Positions 50,436-60,697 are shown, counted from the stretch's first letter. The stretch is DNA of 64,000 nucleotides from an uncultured Bacilli bacterium (GCA_934131005.1 CAKOYV010000001.1:1-64000), one strand, 5' to 3'. Notes: generated from the letters alone by a model not told the origin. Made by a program: numbers and translations.

Positions 50436-51209
50436 TTATTTAACGTACTTTTTTAAACTCTTAATAACATTCTTCTCAATTCTTGATATCTGAGCTTGAC
50501 TAATTCCCAACTCCTCTGCTATCTCCATCTGTGTCTTACCTACAATAAATCTAGATTCCAAAATATTTCTCTCCCTTGGCTTAAGTTTATCAATAGCTCT
50601 ATCAAGTGCCAATTTATAATCCAAATCATACTCTTCCTTTTTGTTACTAATTTGATCATACAAATAAATAGTATCTCCCCCATCATTATAAATTGGCTCA
50701 TACATACTAACAGGCTCTCTTAAACTATCCAAGGCATTAGCAATATCATATTCACTAACATCTAAAATTTTAGCAAGCTCCTTATCACTAGGCTCAACCC
50801 CATTACTAGTAGCCATCTCCTCACGAAGTTTAAGTATTTTATACGCCAAATCCTTAACACTTCTACTAACTCTAAAAGCTGAGTTATCTCTTAAGTAACG
50901 CTTAATTTCCCCCGTAATCATGGGTACAGCATATGTTGATAACCTAACCCCATAAGAAGTATCAAAATTATCAATTGCCTTAACAAGTCCTAAACAACCA
51001 ACTTGAAACAAATCATCCATATTATCAACTTTGTTAGAAAATTTCTTTAATATAGACAAAACTAACTTTAAATTACCCTCAACCAACCTTTCTCTTGCAC
51101 TAACATCCCCCTCTTTTAATAATTCAAACAACTTATTAGCCTCTTCATTACTCAAAACTTTAATATTCGCAGTATTCACGCCACATATTTCTACCTTATG
51201 ACGTGCCAT
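50436..51209 (-). CDS. sigG: RNA polymerase sporulation sigma factor SigG
   Basis: A 257-residue sigma-70 factor of the SigF/SigG group. Region 2 carries LVEGNLKLVLSILKKFSNK, FQVGCLGLVKAIDNFDTSYGVRLSTYAVPMITGEIKRYLRDNS; region 3 lies around YKILKLREEM; region 4 has the helix-turn-helix KTQMEIAEELGISQAQISRIEKN. The N-terminal ARHKVEICGVNTANIKVL is typical of SigG rather than SigF. SigG drives late gene expression in the forespore. Start ATG 51209 with AAAGGAGA upstream. Confidence 0.93.
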   Translation of the reverse strand: MARHKVEICGVNTANIKVLSNEEANKLFELLKEGDVSARERLVEGNLKLVLSILKKFSNKVDNMDDLFQVGCLGLVKAIDNFDTSYGVRLSTYAVPMITGEIKRYLRDNSAFRVSRSVKDLAYKILKLREEMATSNGVEPSDKELAKILDVSEYDIANALDSLREPVSMYEPIYNDGGDTIYLYDQISNKKEEYDLDYKLALDRAIDKLKPRERNILESRFIVGKTQMEIAEELGISQAQISRIEKNVIKSLKKYVK

Positions 51210-51269
51210 AAAAAAATCTCCTTTCGTACCTGTTATGATACAAAAGAAGAAATTTTATACAAAAATTAT

Positions 51270-52481
51270 TTAATCCTCATCTTCCAATAACCAATCAATT
51301 ATATTTTTATGTATTATTCCATTTTGTGAAAAATCAAATGTATCTGTAGATATAACATATTTAGGATAATTATCTCTAATATCATCATAAACTCCAAATT
51401 CTCTATCGATTATCCCATCATTTAATTGATAAGCAACTTGAAAATATGCCTTTTTTGATGAATTTGTCGCAATAAAATCTATTTCTCCATTTTCTAAAGT
51501 ACCTACCCAAACATCATACCCTCTAGAAATCAACTCATTATAAACAATATTTTCTAAATATGCTCCCATCTGTTTTTTTCTCTCACCATTAATTACTTGC
51601 CCCAATCCTAAATCAGTCAAATAATATTTATATTTACCACTTAAAATTCTCTTACCACGTACATCATACCTATCAGCTTTATGTATCAACAAAGCCCTAC
51701 ACATATATTCCAAATAATTATAAATAGTGATTTTAGAAACTTCCTTATTTTCCTTCAACAGATAATTAGAAAGACTTTCTGCTGAAAAAATTTGTGAAGG
51801 GGTAGTCAAAATATAAGTCAGTATTTTGCTAAACAAATCTAAATCTTTTATTTTAAATCTTTCAACTATATCTTTTACAACAATAGAATTATAAACATCA
51901 GACAAATAAACTCTAGTTTGAGAAATATCATCCATCGCAAATCTTTGCGGCATTCCTCCCCAAATAACATAATCATCAAATTCCCTCTTTAATTTATACT
52001 TATCCTTATCAATAATTCCTTTTAAGCAACATACCTCCCTAAAAGTAAAAGGATATACTTTAAAACTTACATATCTCCCAGCTATATGAGTAGCCAATTC
52101 TCCAGATAATAAATCACTATTAGAACCTGTTATAAATATAGAAACTCCATCACTATACTTAGCCTTCAAAGAATTTATTGCCTTCTCCCACTTATCAACA
52201 TTTTGAATTTCATCAAAAAACAAATAATATTTTTTATCATTTTTCAACTTATTTTCTACATAATCATTAAGTGCACGAGCATCTGTCAAATCTGCATAAT
52301 CAAAAAATTCAAAATTAATATATATAATTTGTTCAGACTCTATCCCCTTCTCCTTCAATTCCTCCATAATTTGCATCAAAATAACTGATTTACCACATCT
52401 TCTTATTCCCGTTATAACTTTAATTAAATCTTGATCATAAAATGGTCTTATCTTTTTTAAATATTTTTCCCTTTTTATCAT
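51270..52481 (-). CDS. AAA_14/DUF4143-family ATPase (second copy)
   Basis: About 403 residues. Walker A is GIRRCGKSV near residue 28 and Walker B is KYYLFFDEIQ near residue 88; FITGSNSDLLSG is the sensor region, and YPFTFREV follows. The C-terminal half contains the nuclease-like core around GAYLENIVYNELISRG and GEIDFIATN and the final AYQL. Same family as the protein at 34.2 kb but from a different subgroup (GIRRCGKS versus GARQIGKT). The start is ATG 52481; the earlier ATG directly abuts AGGAG. Confidence 0.88.
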   Translation of the reverse strand: MIKREKYLKKIRPFYDQDLIKVITGIRRCGKSVILMQIMEELKEKGIESEQIIYINFEFFDYADLTDARALNDYVENKLKNDKKYYLFFDEIQNVDKWEKAINSLKAKYSDGVSIFITGSNSDLLSGELATHIAGRYVSFKVYPFTFREVCCLKGIIDKDKYKLKREFDDYVIWGGMPQRFAMDDISQTRVYLSDVYNSIVVKDIVERFKIKDLDLFSKILTYILTTPSQIFSAESLSNYLLKENKEVSKITIYNYLEYMCRALLIHKADRYDVRGKRILSGKYKYYLTDLGLGQVINGERKKQMGAYLENIVYNELISRGYDVWVGTLENGEIDFIATNSSKKAYFQVAYQLNDGIIDREFGVYDDIRDNYPKYVISTDTFDFSQNGIIHKNIIDWLLEDED

Positions 52482-52501
52482 AGAAATCATCTCCTAAATA
52501 C

Positions 52502-52550
52502 AGTATAACCAAATATTTTTTATTTGTCAATTTTGTTTAGTACACTGTAC
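52502..52550 (-). promoter_or_regulatory. Promoter and palindrome upstream of the second DUF4143 gene
   Basis: TTGACA (52530-52525), a 17-bp spacer and TATACT (52507-52502) on the minus strand. The palindrome GTACACTGTAC (52540-52550) lies just upstream of the -35 box and could be an operator. Confidence 0.75.
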
Positions 52551-52586
52551 AAAATATTCCTATAATTACTTTTTGTTTAGTTAAAT

Positions 52587-52622
52587 AAAAAATTATCTTA
52601 ACTATTAATCAAGATAATTCCT
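52587..52622 (-). terminator. Terminator after the sigma-like gene
   Basis: GAATTATCTT pairs with AAGATAATTT across about 11 bases and is followed by a T-run on the minus strand. Confidence 0.8.
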
Positions 52623-52624
52623 AT

Positions 52625-53578
52625 TTATTTTTTTAATACTTTTAAGTGTTGATTATTTTTACGTTTTTTGTTCAATTCTCTCTTTAATTTTGGAATTAAA
52701 TAATTATAAAATTTAGATCTTTGCTCCTCTGTAAAACTTCTAGATGCAGGTTTATTCAAATCATCACCAAATCTAAATCTTATTAAATCTACCTCATCAC
52801 AAGATAAATCAGACAAAATAGACATAACCTCATCATGAGAATAACCCTCCAAAAGTTCAAAAAATGTCTTTGCCCCACAATAGCTATTCTTAGTTTTTTC
52901 AAAAAAAGATGGATTAATTGAAATAACATCTAAACACTCAAGTTGATTACCAATAATTTTTATTCCTTGCTTTACAAGTCTAGAAACATATGATTGAGAC
53001 ACTTGTAACATTGAAGCAATCTCTTTTTGACTATAAGCTCTACCATTTAAAAATCCAAAATACAATAAAGTAGACATTCTATAAGCCTTAGGCAATTCAT
53101 CTACTAACTGTCTAATAATTCTATATACTTCCGCCTTCTCATAATCACCAACCAAATCAACACAACTAGCTAGTACATCAATTATCATAAGTTCTCTACC
53201 TTCATCTTTATCAAAGAAAACTTTATTTATACTATCAACTTGTTCATGCTTTCTCTGGCTTTTCAAAAATTGTAATATTTCATTATTAATACATCTAAAT
53301 GCATAAGTAGAAAATTCAACTCCCCTAGACATATCATAAGTATCAACTGCTTTAATTAATCCTATATTCCCACTAGCAACCAAATCTTTTTTTAAGTAAG
53401 TAAAACTTTTAAATCTTTCTCCTACTACATATAAAACTAATCTAACATTATGAACTATTATTTCATCACGAGCCTTAAGCGAACCATTCTGCATTTTTCC
53501 TAATAATTCATATAATTCCTCTTTCGTTAATTTACCTGGTAAATCACTACTATTAACAAATAATTCATAAGTATCCAA
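52625..53578 (-). CDS. Sigma-70-family factor with extra C-terminal domain
   Basis: About 317 residues. Region 2 is clear: ARDEIIVHNVRLVLYVVGERF, LVASGNIGLIKAVDTYDMSR and VEFSTYAFRCINNEILQFLK. A region 4 helix-turn-helix follows: YSQKEIASMLQVSQSYVSRLVKQG. The last 100 residues are an extra helical domain (EGYSHDEVMSILSDLSCDEV, KFYNYLIPKLKRELNKKRK) absent from standard sporulation sigmas. The start is TTG 53578 behind GGGGTGAG; the earlier TTG overlaps that site. It lies 58 bp after a broken member of an unknown family and probably shares its transcript. Confidence 0.75.
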   Translation of the reverse strand: MDTYELFVNSSDLPGKLTKEELYELLGKMQNGSLKARDEIIVHNVRLVLYVVGERFKSFTYLKKDLVASGNIGLIKAVDTYDMSRGVEFSTYAFRCINNEILQFLKSQRKHEQVDSINKVFFDKDEGRELMIIDVLASCVDLVGDYEKAEVYRIIRQLVDELPKAYRMSTLLYFGFLNGRAYSQKEIASMLQVSQSYVSRLVKQGIKIIGNQLECLDVISINPSFFEKTKNSYCGAKTFFELLEGYSHDEVMSILSDLSCDEVDLIRFRFGDDLNKPASRSFTEEQRSKFYNYLIPKLKRELNKKRKNNQHLKVLKK

Positions 53579-53636
53579 CGTTATCTCACCCCCATTCAAT
53601 ATTTACTCGAACGGTTTCAATAATAACATTTTTCGA

Positions 53637-54931
53637 TTATTTTTGACGTTTTAACACCTTATATTTAAATTTTTCCTCTTCGAACGGTAATATAGGTAAC
53701 TTATCACTAACTCTAGAAAAAGCTATCTTTACATTAACACCAGAACATGGAATATCCCTATCAACAAACACTCTAAATATTTCATCTAAGTAATCATTTA
53801 AATAATATTAGCTTCCATCTTCCTTTATAATATAATTATTCTCACTCACAAAACTATCATAAGATTTAGGCGTTTTATAACCAATAAAATGCTTATGCTG
53901 TTCAAATAAAAAATCTGCCAAAATGCCTCTAAAATTATAATAAGCTTTTTCTGTTAAAACAACACTAGGATTAAGTTCTATGTAATCACCATAACTCATT
54001 CGCCAAATAAATAGCCTAAAATCAAGCAAATCTTCATGTGAATAAACAAAATAATCCAAAACAGAAAACTTAACAACCTTATCATTAATAACTACATTAC
54101 CAGCCATACTTTCAAACAGAGCTAAAGCCATGTAATTATAATTATAACACTCTCGTTTCGTATTAACTTCATCTTGCTTCTTACCATCCAAATAACTAAC
54201 CAACGATGAAGCCATATCACCACCTAAATACTCTCTAACCAGATTAATTAATCTATCTATAGACAACTTATACTTATCTTCAAGAAAACTAACCGGCTCT
54301 CCATTAATAATCTTCAAATAAACCTCTGAAAGAAAATCTTTTATAGCTTTGTCTGAATCAAAGCAATATAAAGAATTAATAGTATTGTTTATATTATTCA
54401 TATATGAATAATATAAACTTAAATATTTAAATGGCAAATTAACCTCTTCCATTATTTCCATGCTTGTTTTAGAATAAGCTGCATCCATAAACGTAAGTAA
54501 ACTTAATACTTTAATATTATTAATTTTTGATTCTAATCCTTTTTTATTATTATAAAACTTACCTACAATACCATTCTTAATACCACATAAATCTTTTTGC
54601 CTCAAACAACACTCATAAAGCGTATCATAATATTCTAACATTAAATCATAACTATCAGGTGCCCCTAAGCCAAAGCATACGTAATTCAAATAGACAGGAT
54701 TCTGACACTCTTCCTTCCTATTTATAGAAATAGCTTCCTTTATTGCCGTTAAAGCTCCATTTTTCAATTCATCTGAAACCTTATTATCATTAATTGTAGC
54801 AAGAAATTCACGATAATCTTTTTGTTTTACAATTCTACTAACTTCAACTTTTGCAAAATTTTTAAATACAATATCATAGCTACATCCAACTATCTCACCA
54901 TTTTTACAAGCAAATCTTTTACTTTTCTCAT
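53637..54931 (-). pseudogene. Broken single-module copy of the 55-57.5 kb protein family
   Basis: The open frame 54767-53808 is only the middle of a longer gene. Upstream, sense codons homologous to the neighbour's N-terminus (KNGEIVGCSYDIVFKNFAKV) continue in the same frame to 54920. The likely ATG at 54931, behind AGGGGGATATT, is one base out of phase; one more A in the run at 54923-54926 would join it. At the 3' end, the TAA at 53810-53808 is followed in frame by YYLNDYLDEIFRVF to ILPFEEEKFKY, matching the intact paralogue's C-terminus, ending at 53637. So there are two lesions: a 5' frameshift and a nonsense codon. Intact it would be about 430 residues. Confidence 0.7.
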
Positions 54932-54964
54932 TAATATCCCCCTAAACTCTAACAATAAAATACA

Positions 54965-57490
54965 TTAAGGCTTTAAAATTTTACCTCTAGCCTCTTCATC
55001 TTCAAATGGTAATATTGCAATATCATCACAAAGTCTATAAAAAGCTATTTCAACAGTTCTATTTGAACAAGGAATATTCTTTTTAGCAAATACTCTGAAT
55101 ATTTCATCTAAATAATCTTCTAAATTATACTCATCACCATTACCTTTTTGAACACAAATATTTTGTTTAACAAAATCATCATAATCATGAGATACTCTAT
55201 AACTAGTATAATTTCTTCCTAATTCCATTAATTCTTTAATTACAATTGCCCTAATAACATAATAATTACGTCTTGGTAAAATAATTTTTGGATTTACTTT
55301 TAAATAATCTTCATATTCAAATTTCTTTAAAAATTCACGAAATTTAAAAGGACTATCTGTTGTTTTAGTAAAATAATCCAAAATAGAAAATCTAACAATT
55401 TTATCATTCACTATAAAATTATCAGCCCTACTATCAATCATCATTTTAGAAATTTCCTCATAAACTTCTTTTTTTTCATTTTTAAAAACATCTGATCCAT
55501 CTTTAGCAATACGCCTAATCTCTTTTACTACATCTGCTCCTAACCATCTTCTAACACACTCAATTAACGCCTTAAAAGACATATTATATTTATCCTCAAT
55601 AAAATTAATAGGACATCCATTAACAATCTCTTTATAAATTCCTCGAAACAAATTTCTAACATTTTCATCTACTGAAACAGAATACCCCCAATTAATAGAG
55701 TTGTTTATATTATTCATATATGAATAATATAACTTTAAATATTTAAATGGCAATTTCACTTCTTCCATTATTTCCATACCATTCTTAGAAGATGTAGTAT
55801 TAATCATAGCAAGTAAACTAGACACCTTAATACTATTAATTTTTGATTCTAATCCATGTGGATTGCCATAATATTCACCTACAATACCATTTGTAATTCC
55901 AAATAATTCTTTTTGCTTTAAACAACACTTATAAAGACTATCATAATAATCATTAACTAACCCATAAGCATCAGGTGCCCCTAAGCCAAAACATACATAA
56001 TTTAAACAAACAGGACTCTGACAATTTTCTTGATTATTTATAGAAATAGCTTTTCTTATCATTGATAAAGCCTTATTTTTCAAATCATCTGAAACTTTAT
56101 TATTACTAATTATATCAAGAAAGTCGAGATAATCTTTATTTTTTATTAATTGACCACCACTAAGTTTAACAAAATTATCAAATACAACATCATAGCAACA
56201 TTCAACTATATACCCATTACATACTTCTAATTTATCACTAGTAGGCAAAACATTTTTATCATCAGAAAATACTTGTTCAAACGGAAAAATTGGTAATTTA
56301 TTAATCAACCTATGAAAAGCAACCTCAACAGTTTCTCTAGATTTAGGAATTGCTTTTTTATCAAACAATTCAAATATTTGCTCTATATAATCATTTAAAA
56401 AATATTTTTTACCATTTTGAATTATAACAAAACTATTATTCCTTGTAAAATAATCAAAATTCCTATCTTTATTGTAAATATTAAAATTAGTAAGATACTC
56501 AAGTAAATTTTTAACCATAATGGCTCTACAAATATAATATTTCTCTTTTTTTAAAACAAATTTTGGTTTTAATTTCAAATAATCTTCATAACTAAAATCT
56601 CTCATAAAATTAAATAAATCGCTCGGATTTTCACGTGAAAAAACAAAATAATCCAAAACAGTAAATTTCTTTACTAACATATCAGGATTATTTATACCGT
56701 CAAATATTAACTTAGTTATTTTCTCAAACTGTTGTTTTTGATTATTCAATTTTAATGCATCCTCCTGCTTTTTAATACTAACAATACTATCAGCAGCATC
56801 ATTCCCAAGATAATTTCTCATTAAAGTGACTAACTTATTAAATTTAACTTGATACTTATTCAAAATAAAATCAATATCTCTACAACCAATACCTTCATGA
56901 TAAACCATCTTAAAAGTATCAACTCTAAGCTCCCTAACTTTATCCTCATCTTGTACTTTTTCTAAATATGAATACAAAGTATCTACATCTCCAAGCGATA
57001 ATTTAAAATCCTTCATCACATCAAGACCACTTTTATCTAAAAGCATATCACCCATAGTAAGTAGACTCAACACTTTCATTCTATTAATACTATTTTTTAA
57101 AAGATGTGGTTTCTTATAAAACTTACCATAGACACCCATACTTATACCACATAGGTCTTTCTGTTTCAAACAACATTCATATAAAGAACTATAATATTCT
57201 AAAAGCAACTCATAACTATCCGGTGCCCCCAAGCCAAAACAAACATAATTCAAATAAATAGGCTTTTGACATTCCTCTTGACTATTTATCAAAATAGCTT
57301 CTCTTATCATAGATAAAGCCTTATCTTTTAAACTACTACTAACTCTATTACTTTTAATTTTTTCCATAAAATCATGATAATAAGAATTTGGAAAAACATG
57401 ACCAATATTTCTTACGAAAACGCTATCAAGCAACAAATCATAAGTAGTTCCTATTATCTCACCATTATATATTTTTAATTCTTTCTTCAT
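54965..57490 (-). CDS. Unrecognised two-module protein (internal duplication)
   Basis: About 841 residues, built from two homologous modules of about 420. Each module runs as follows: a start (YNGEIIGTTYDLLLD / CNGYIVECCYDVVFD); a block LNYVCFGLGAPD(S/A)Y; Y(E/K)CCLKQK(D/E)L; IKVLSLLTM or IKVSSLLAM; FKYLKLYYSYMNNINNSIN in module two; a possible helix-turn-helix (FIEDKYNMSFKALIECVRRWLG); ILDYF blocks; and an end LPFEDE-like. No membrane helix or signal peptide, so probably cytoplasmic. I do not recognise the family. It starts 26 bp after argS and precedes a sigma-like gene. ATG 57490 chosen because AGGGGGAAAAAGG precedes it. Confidence 0.7.
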   Translation of the reverse strand: MKKELKIYNGEIIGTTYDLLLDSVFVRNIGHVFPNSYYHDFMEKIKSNRVSSSLKDKALSMIREAILINSQEECQKPIYLNYVCFGLGAPDSYELLLEYYSSLYECCLKQKDLCGISMGVYGKFYKKPHLLKNSINRMKVLSLLTMGDMLLDKSGLDVMKDFKLSLGDVDTLYSYLEKVQDEDKVRELRVDTFKMVYHEGIGCRDIDFILNKYQVKFNKLVTLMRNYLGNDAADSIVSIKKQEDALKLNNQKQQFEKITKLIFDGINNPDMLVKKFTVLDYFVFSRENPSDLFNFMRDFSYEDYLKLKPKFVLKKEKYYICRAIMVKNLLEYLTNFNIYNKDRNFDYFTRNNSFVIIQNGKKYFLNDYIEQIFELFDKKAIPKSRETVEVAFHRLINKLPIFPFEQVFSDDKNVLPTSDKLEVCNGYIVECCYDVVFDNFVKLSGGQLIKNKDYLDFLDIISNNKVSDDLKNKALSMIRKAISINNQENCQSPVCLNYVCFGLGAPDAYGLVNDYYDSLYKCCLKQKELFGITNGIVGEYYGNPHGLESKINSIKVSSLLAMINTTSSKNGMEIMEEVKLPFKYLKLYYSYMNNINNSINWGYSVSVDENVRNLFRGIYKEIVNGCPINFIEDKYNMSFKALIECVRRWLGADVVKEIRRIAKDGSDVFKNEKKEVYEEISKMMIDSRADNFIVNDKIVRFSILDYFTKTTDSPFKFREFLKKFEYEDYLKVNPKIILPRRNYYVIRAIVIKELMELGRNYTSYRVSHDYDDFVKQNICVQKGNGDEYNLEDYLDEIFRVFAKKNIPCSNRTVEIAFYRLCDDIAILPFEDEEARGKILKP

Positions 57491-57516
57491 AACCTTTTTC
57501 CCCCTCAATATATATT

Positions 57517-59238
57517 TTACATAACATCAACACTATCAATTGCTAATAAATCTAAAATATTCTCTATTGTATAACCAACTAATTTAGTTAATGATAAATA
57601 ATTCTTCTTCAATTTAATATCTTCTTCATGAGATATATTTATATCATTATAAAACTTATTATATAAATTACATAAATTATATAAATATTCACATAAAACA
57701 TTAACACTAGCATTCTTATAAGCTTTATATAACTCACTAGATAGACTAACAATCTTAACATAAATATCTCTAATATTATCATTTACTATATCAATCTTAT
57801 AATCAATTTCATCATTATTTCTTAAAATTGACTTACATCTAACTAACGTATATAAAATATATGGCCCTGTCTTTCCTTCAAATGATGAAAATTTAACAGG
57901 ATCAAATATATAATCTGTCTTTCTATATGGCAACAAGTCAGTATACTTAATTGTTGCAATTGTCAACTTTTCAATAACATCTTCTCTAACATTATCATCA
58001 AGCTTCTTAACTACCCTCTTAGCAATCTCATCATGAACCATATCAATTAAAGTTGAAAGTTGCATAACTCCACCATCTCTTGTTTTAAATGGCTTACCAT
58101 CAGTTCCATTAATTGTTCCAAAGCCATAATGACATAACTTTGTATCCTTACTAACTAATCCTGATTTATAACTACCTCTAAACACTTGTTCAAAATTTAA
58201 AGCTTGTCGCTCATCTACAACATACCAAATTTCATCAGGATTATATAATTTCATACGTTTATAAATCGTTGCTAAATCTCTAGTTTCATACTTACTAGAA
58301 CCATCACTTTTAAGAACCATCAATGGAGGTAGTTCTTTCTTATCATCTTCCTTGGAAATATCCATAACCATTGCCCCATTTGATTCATATAAATAAGGCT
58401 TTAATATCTCTAATAGTGCTGGAATATATTCCAAACTTGCCATCTCACCATCCCATAAATCAAAAGTACAATTAAGTCTTTTATAAACTTTTTTAATTTC
58501 AACTGAAGATATTTCAACCATTTGACGCCATAATTCTAAGTAGCCTCGTCTGCCTTCTTCTACTTCTTTAGTAATTAAACGTACCTGCTCCATTCGCTCA
58601 GGTGACTCTTTAGCTGCAAGAGATGCCTTAGGATACATCTCTCCTAAATCAGCAGCCGTAAGTTCTACCTCAGGATATTCTCCTTCATAATTTGGATCGA
58701 AAAATACTAAATTTGGTTCTCTTAACATAAGTTCAGATATAAGCATACCAGATTGTCTTCCTAAATCACCTAAATGAACATCTCCAATAACCTTATTACC
58801 AAAAATCTTAGCTACTCTCTTTAAAGCTTCTCCTATATTAGCACTTCTCATATGTCCAACATGCAAAGCTTTAGCAGCATTAGCCCCACCATAATCAACA
58901 ATAATAGTTTTAGCTTCTTCTTTATCAATATGACAATTAAAGTCTGTCATTACTTTATTCATATAATCTATAATAACATCATCATTAAAAGATAAGTTGA
59001 TAAAACCAGGACCTGCAATATTTACATTTACAAAACGATCATCTAATTTATCCTTTATTTCTTGAGCAATATCTCTGGGATTTTTGTGATAAATACCTGC
59101 TAGTGGCATCGCAACATTTATTTGGAATTGTCCAAGATTCCTCTGAGATGATGTTAATAATTTACAATCAAAATCTTCATAACCACAACTTCTTATTACA
59201 CTATCTAAATATTTTTCAGTCTCTTTGATTAAACTCAC
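57517..59238 (-). CDS. argS: Arginyl-tRNA synthetase
   Basis: A 573-residue class I synthetase. The N-terminal Add1 domain is followed by the HIGH-like motif ALHVGHMRSANIGEAL (residues about 125-140), then FEQVFRGSYKSG, the region GTINGTDGKPFKTRDGGVMQL, and a C-terminal anticodon-binding helical domain (DILLPYRK-like SDLLPYRKTDYIFDP, then GKTGPYILYTLVR). It charges tRNA-Arg. The GTG start overlaps the TGA of hisS by 4 bp (GTGA), so the two are translationally coupled. Confidence 0.97.
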   Translation of the reverse strand: MSLIKETEKYLDSVIRSCGYEDFDCKLLTSSQRNLGQFQINVAMPLAGIYHKNPRDIAQEIKDKLDDRFVNVNIAGPGFINLSFNDDVIIDYMNKVMTDFNCHIDKEEAKTIIVDYGGANAAKALHVGHMRSANIGEALKRVAKIFGNKVIGDVHLGDLGRQSGMLISELMLREPNLVFFDPNYEGEYPEVELTAADLGEMYPKASLAAKESPERMEQVRLITKEVEEGRRGYLELWRQMVEISSVEIKKVYKRLNCTFDLWDGEMASLEYIPALLEILKPYLYESNGAMVMDISKEDDKKELPPLMVLKSDGSSKYETRDLATIYKRMKLYNPDEIWYVVDERQALNFEQVFRGSYKSGLVSKDTKLCHYGFGTINGTDGKPFKTRDGGVMQLSTLIDMVHDEIAKRVVKKLDDNVREDVIEKLTIATIKYTDLLPYRKTDYIFDPVKFSSFEGKTGPYILYTLVRCKSILRNNDEIDYKIDIVNDNIRDIYVKIVSLSSELYKAYKNASVNVLCEYLYNLCNLYNKFYNDINISHEEDIKLKKNYLSLTKLVGYTIENILDLLAIDSVDVM

Positions 59239-60545
59239 TTAGTCTCCCCCTTATCTTTAATTATTTCTACCATTTTCAAAATATCATTAAGTAATACTTC
59301 ATGACTACTTCCATCACTCATATTCTTAATATTTATTTTTCCTTCTTTTATTTCATCCTCACCTAGTACTATAACATAAGGTATATTATTTTTATTAGCC
59401 CAAGACATAGCTTTCTTTACTTTCCTTTTATTCATCTCTACAATAACTCTTATATTATACTCTCTAAGACTATTAGCAAGACCTAAACTACAAATACTAT
59501 CATCCATAGGTATTATATAAAGATCATATAAATCACTATTACTAATTTTATTACTCTTAGTAATTATTTCATAGATTGGTACTAACCCAAAAGTCATACC
59601 AACAGCAGGATATTTATTACCATCATTAATAAAATTAGTAATAATATTATCATACCTACCTCCAGCACCTATACTAGAAGTAACTCTTCCTTCTTTATCA
59701 AACACTTCCCAAATAGTACCAGTATATATCTCTAAACCACGAGCTAGGTATGGTGTGAATACACATTCTCTAACACCCAAATCATCAAGATATTTACTAA
59801 GTTCACGAACCTCGCTAATACCTTTCCTCAAAGTATCATTACAACTATCATAAACATTAGAAGCAAGAGTATCAAAATCAACCTTAAAATAATTAAACAA
59901 ACAATCTAGCTTACTACTATCAATATCATAAGATTTAAGTTCTTCTCTAACACCATCTTCTCCTATCTTAGCAAGCTTATCAACAGACAAAATCACTTTT
60001 GTAATAACCTCACGCTCTATACCTGCCTCAATTATTAATCCCGATAAAAATTTTCTATTATTCCATTCTATATAAATATCAATGCCTAAATCTTTATAAC
60101 ACTTAACAGCCAAACTCATAAGTTCAGCTTCAACAGTTGCACCTTCTATACCACATACATCAACATCACATTGATAAAATTCACGCACACGTCCTACCTT
60201 AACAGGCCCATCTCTATATACTTTACCAATCTCATATCTTCTAAATGGTAATGATACTTTTTTATTAAGATTCATACTAATAATTTTAGAAAATGGGACT
60301 GTTAAATCATATCTAAGTCCAAGCTGTCTATTTCCTTGATCAGATAACGTATACATCTCTTTTAATATCTCAGCACCACCAGCATACTTACTTGCTAGTA
60401 GGTCATAATAACACAAAGTAGTAGTCTCAACAGGCAAATATCCATATAATTCAAAATTATTACTAAGTACTTTTATTATTTTATTTCTGATTATTTGCTC
60501 TTCTGGCAAATAATCAAAACTACCTTTAACATTCTGTAACTTCAT
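59235..60545 (-). CDS. hisS: Histidyl-tRNA synthetase
   Basis: About 436 residues, class II synthetase. VKGSFDYLPEEQ at the N-terminus, motif 2 FRRYEIGKVYRDGPVKVGRVREFYQCDVDVCG, the histidine-A loops LARGLEIYTGTIWEVFD and SIGAGGRYDNII, motif 3 AVGMTFGLVPI, and a C-terminal anticodon-binding domain. The start is uncertain: ATG 60545 is used here; TTG 60554 or GTG 60566 are in frame, and the GAGGGAG site lies between them. First gene of hisS-argS, perhaps extending to the unknown family downstream. Confidence 0.95.
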   Translation of the reverse strand: MKLQNVKGSFDYLPEEQIIRNKIIKVLSNNFELYGYLPVETTTLCYYDLLASKYAGGAEILKEMYTLSDQGNRQLGLRYDLTVPFSKIISMNLNKKVSLPFRRYEIGKVYRDGPVKVGRVREFYQCDVDVCGIEGATVEAELMSLAVKCYKDLGIDIYIEWNNRKFLSGLIIEAGIEREVITKVILSVDKLAKIGEDGVREELKSYDIDSSKLDCLFNYFKVDFDTLASNVYDSCNDTLRKGISEVRELSKYLDDLGVRECVFTPYLARGLEIYTGTIWEVFDKEGRVTSSIGAGGRYDNIITNFINDGNKYPAVGMTFGLVPIYEIITKSNKISNSDLYDLYIIPMDDSICSLGLANSLREYNIRVIVEMNKRKVKKAMSWANKNNIPYVIVLGEDEIKEGKINIKNMSDGSSHEVLLNDILKMVEIIKDKGETK

Positions 60546-60570
60546 CCCACTCAACATCTCCCTCACGCAT

Positions 60571-60598
60571 ATTATTATACACTATAAAGCCTCACAAA
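60571..60598 (-). promoter_or_regulatory. Promoter of hisS-argS
   Basis: TTGCTT, a 17-bp spacer and TATAAT on the minus strand (about 60601-60573). The -35 region lies inside the hairpin described next, so DGR read-through and hisS initiation overlap physically. Confidence 0.6.
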
Positions 60599-60622
60599 GC
60601 AATTATAACTTTATGAGGCTTA
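60586..60622 (-). terminator. Hairpin terminator downstream of the DGR target gene
   Basis: AAGCCTCATAAAG pairs with CTTTGTGAGGCTT across about 10 bases on the minus strand; a T-poor tail follows. It separates the DGR cassette from hisS. Confidence 0.65.
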
Positions 60623-60654
60623 TCTAAAATTATAGTGTTACAATTGATACAACA

Positions 60655-60685
60655 CTCAGTTAACACCCTTAGGCTGTTACCTGAT
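60655..60685 (-). other. DGR-type hairpin downstream of variable region 1
   Basis: On the minus strand ATCAGGTAACA, a nine-base loop GCCTAAGGG and TGTTAACTGAG: an 11-bp stem with two mismatches. It lies just after the stop of the target gene. A perfect copy follows the second target gene. In Bordetella phage DGR a hairpin in this position is needed for efficient retrohoming. Confidence 0.7.
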
Positions 60686-60697
60686 ATACTCCACTAC

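Noticed and set aside
60546..60640. T-box leader upstream of hisS
   Set aside because: The promoter lies about 30 bp from the start and there is no room for a T-box; the visible hairpin fits the terminator of the upstream transcript.
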